64,000 bases of DNA. Source: Larkinella rosea. GTDB lineage: Bacteria; Bacteroidota; Bacteroidia; Cytophagales; Spirosomataceae. The notes under the pieces are model-generated. The model worked only from the letters and a program-made list of their open reading frames with translations. It was not told where the DNA came from and did not search any database. The DNA lies in NCBI RefSeq assembly GCF_003858635.1, contig NZ_RQJO01000010.1, positions 62,001-126,000 of the forward strand, given 5' to 3'. The first letter of the stretch is position 1; each line of letters begins with the position of its first letter. Position numbers and translations under genes: made by a program. Shown here piece by piece: positions 63,901 through 64,000 of the stretch.

Positions 63901-64000
63901 GATCGGGATAAACCGAATCTATCACTTCCCGTTGAATTTCTCGAAGGCACAACGCTGGCGGCCGCCAAATTGGTTGGAACGACCAACGCGGATATATTCC
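57910..64000 (+). CDS. GH78 alpha-L-rhamnosidase with Ig-like repeat array, 3' end outside window
   Basis: The frame is open from ATG 57910 to the window end, giving at least 2030 residues. The signal peptide ends PTLAQ. An N-terminal beta-sandwich and rhamnosidase beta-domain (DMGQNIVGWARLKV) precede the (alpha/alpha)6 catalytic barrel with CPQRDERQGWLGD (Asp498, Glu499) and the general-base Glu774 in TTWELW, followed by a C-terminal beta-domain to about residue 915. Beyond it come nine Ig-like repeats of about 88 residues and three copies of a different module (GYLD...GWAWNRDKPN...LKTAGKGNG). It is probably secreted or surface-bound, releasing L-rhamnose from a polysaccharide. The end is missing. 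Confidence 0.9.
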   Translation, partial: MNWILYVLVFCLSLPTLAQRTITISDLHTENLTNPEGITKSSPRFSWILTSNQRNLKQEKYQILVASSLDKLNQNEGDLWNSGLVSSDRSQWVAYAGQSLTSRQNCFWKVKIRSQDGVESGWSQPARWSMGLLQSSDWSAQWIGLDQAFEWDAPKAVNTRLSARYFRKQATFAKAIKQATAYISGLGLYELSLNGQKVGDAVLAPGPTEYDKRVLYNTYDVTSYLQTGENAVGVTLGNGRYFGMRVGLPKTPATTHYGYPKLRLQIEITYADGTTEKVVSDASWKVTADGPIRANNEFDGEEYDATRELTNWDKTGYDASSWLSAPIVSAPASRVESQTNPPIRVTQNLTPVSVRQLEPGKFIFDMGQNIVGWARLKVQGTRGTQVTMRFAEVLQSDGNLMTENLRSAEQKDIYTLKGGGEEIWEPRFTYHGFRYIEMTGFPGTPTTQTLEGRIVHDDLPQTGSMTTSNDMLNRIYNNAFWSVRGNYRGMPTDCPQRDERQGWLGDRATVSTGESFMYGNQGLYAKWLDDIESAQKSDGGIPDVVPTYWKYATPSVTWPSAYVLIANMLYEQFGDDEPIRKHYSSMKKWVTYLEKYSENYIQQADEYADWSLPPESMSLTKSEDPTRKTDGRLLNTAYYYYMLKLMERFAVLTGNEGDRAGFSSRAALVRTAFNQTFFNPITNQYDNNTATASLVALGCGLVPDGQQQAVFNQLTAVIEGKFNGHLSTGVVGTQWLMRTLTANGRADLAMRLATNTGYPSWGYMVQNGATTTWELWNGNKAPAFMNSFNHVMLLGDMPIWFYENLAGIKSGEAGFKSIVMRPVPSGNLSRVNSTFASAYGTVASEWTTSGEQFRWKITVPGNTTALVSVPAESLSWVQEGNQPAENATGVTFLRMEDKRAVFQVGSGSYDFLSAPSDSENRPPIAPTLSPPAGLVNKAYSYTVPAFTDPEGGTVTHAISGTVAGLTFNLGTRILSGTPTQTGNFPLVVQATDTEGASTTAVMSVLINANLNVYDGYLDKVRCDSITGWAWNRDKPNTPITIEFLDGATMETATVVGSTVANIYRLDLKTAGKGNGAHGYRFKVPESLKDNRTHTIWGRAEGVYGLKWNPKTLTCEGTGTPPPNQPPVAPAIASLTATTGQLFTTTLAPFTDADANPLTYSLTGSVAGLSFNPDTRILSGTPTTTGTFSLTYSANDGTVSVPLVLNISVSNAPVVNTPPVAPAVASLTLTTGDSFSATLPIFTDNENDPLTYTLTGSVPGLDFSPATRILSGVPTTTGAYSLTYSASDGTASVPTTLTIVVVSPPVVNQPPVAPAPVSLSATVGVAYTTTLAPFTDPENGPLTYGLAGSVPGLSFDPNTRALSGTPTTTGTFSLTYTADDNQNLETTVAVTLTVSSTVTTPPLSLAGYDGYLSTVNCDIFSGWVWHRDKPNLALTVEFLDGSNIETAQLIDVTQADMFRQDLKTAGKGNGYHGYVFSVPAQLKDNQTHTIWARVAGSAYVLRLAPKPISCTGPVTPTNRPPVEPSVGTLTATVGQPFSTTLAPFTDPDNDALTYSLTGTVSGLSFNAATRILSGTPTQAGSFSLTYSANDGKVTVSTTVRLSVTAPAPTNQPPVAPAIASLSATVGQSFSATLAVFTDADNDPLTYSMAGTIPGLTFNTASRVLAGTPTQAGSFSVTYSANDGKTTVPTTVRMLVSTPAPTNQPPVAPSVASLSATVGQAFTTTLAVFTDADNDPLTYSMAGTIPGLTFNTASRVLAGTPTQAGSFSVTYSANDGKGAVSTTVRITIVSPAPVNRSPVAPSIATLNATVGQAFTTTLAVFTDADNDPLTYSLTGTIPGLSFNTASRVLNGTPTQAGSFSVTYSANDGKGAVSTVVRMTVASAPPANKAPVAPSIASLTATVGKAFTTTLTAFNDPENGALTHTVTGLPAWLSFTAGTRVLSGTPSSTGTHTLTYSATDNKNAKTDLTLTLTVNPVPITGSFEGYLDVVNCSSFSGWVWDRDKPNLSLPVEFLEGTTLAAAKLVGTTNADIF
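60946..61254 (+). repeat. First copy of an unnamed module in the GH78 protein
   Basis: The encoded segment runs from YDGYLDKVRCDSITGWAWNRDK to KTLTC and contains a DLKTAGKGNG motif. It is separated from the Ig-like repeats and recurs at 62122-62442 and from about 63846 to the edge. Two Cys at its ends may form a disulphide. I know no named family for it. Confidence 0.75.
62122..62442 (+). repeat. Second copy of the same unnamed module
   Basis: The translated copy carries YDGYLSTVNCDIFSGWVWHRDKPN, the same DLKTAGKGNG core and a closing ISCTG. It is about 70 percent similar to copy one by eye. It divides the Ig-like array into blocks of three and five domains. Confidence 0.75.
62800..63200 (+). 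repeat. Near-identical tandem repeat inside the GH78 Ig array
   Basis: Bases 62800-62924 and 63076-63200 are identical except for one base (62896 C, 63172 T). The repeat offset is 276 bases, exactly 92 codons, so the frame is preserved. This is one Ig-like domain recently duplicated or homogenised by gene conversion. Confidence 0.85.

Noticed and set aside
1-64000. CRISPR arrays, prophage, integrase or insertion sequences
   Set aside because: No regular spaced direct repeats, no cas-like genes, and no transposase or integrase motifs were seen in any frame.

Overview
The window looks like chromosomal DNA of a Bacteroidota bacterium, most likely Cytophagales of the Spirosoma/Larkinella type. 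This is inferred from the SusC/SusD pair, the TonB receptor paired with a DUF4249 lipoprotein, the Oar-like receptor, the PafA phosphatase, the carotenoid ketolase, the TAnnTTTG-type promoters and the moderate GC content. No rRNA, tRNA, CRISPR array, integrase or transposase was found. Gene density is about 85-90 percent, and intergenic regions carry several kinds of palindromic repeat.

Layout. 1-1.7 kb: two overlapping family-2 glycosyltransferases. 2-5 kb: a DMT exporter, a biotin carrier protein, pyrH and frr. 5-6.3 kb: small envelope proteins. 6.3-12.4 kb: a CzcCBA-type heavy-metal efflux operon preceded by a small unknown protein. 12.5-16 kb: a TonB receptor and its DUF4249 lipoprotein. 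16-21.2 kb: an outer-membrane barrel protein and a SusC/SusD nutrient uptake pair. 21.4-23.9 kb: UDP-glucose dehydrogenase and UDP-glucuronate decarboxylase, which together make UDP-xylose. 24-29.2 kb: an acyl-CoA dehydrogenase, a small basic secreted peptide, an SDR oxidoreductase and a GH63-like glycosidase. 29.6-31 kb: an SPFH/NfeD pair. 31-35.7 kb: PafA phosphatase, carotenoid ketolase, long-chain prenyl diphosphate synthase and a patatin. 35.7-36.7 kb: an AT-rich accessory patch with an orphan antitoxin. 36.7-40.8 kb: an epimerase-like SDR with a DapA-family protein, a DUF5958-NTF2 fusion and a GDPD. 40.9-44.3 kb: an Oar-like TonB receptor. 44.7-48.7 kb: a SelD-like protein lacking the usual catalytic residues, an esterase, a nitroreductase, a tetrapyrrole-methylase-fold methyltransferase and an MBL hydrolase. 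48.9-49.9 kb: an ECF sigma factor with a miniature anti-sigma protein. 50-57.4 kb: a four-gene operon of CHAT protease, membrane-anchored nSTAND-WD40 ATPase, secreted caspase and a small secreted protein. 57.9 kb to the end: a giant GH78 rhamnosidase with Ig-like repeats, which runs off the window.

The best candidate for a little-described system is the CHAT / nSTAND-WD40 / caspase operon. It holds two caspase-fold proteases predicted on opposite sides of the inner membrane, joined by a transmembrane STAND ATPase. The second is the SelD homologue, which keeps its fold but has lost the active-site Cys and Lys and most metal-binding Asp residues. Also notable are two dispersed palindrome families, one of which has been translated into the C-terminus of NfeD, and a strong genome-wide excess of the word AAACCG/CGGTTT.
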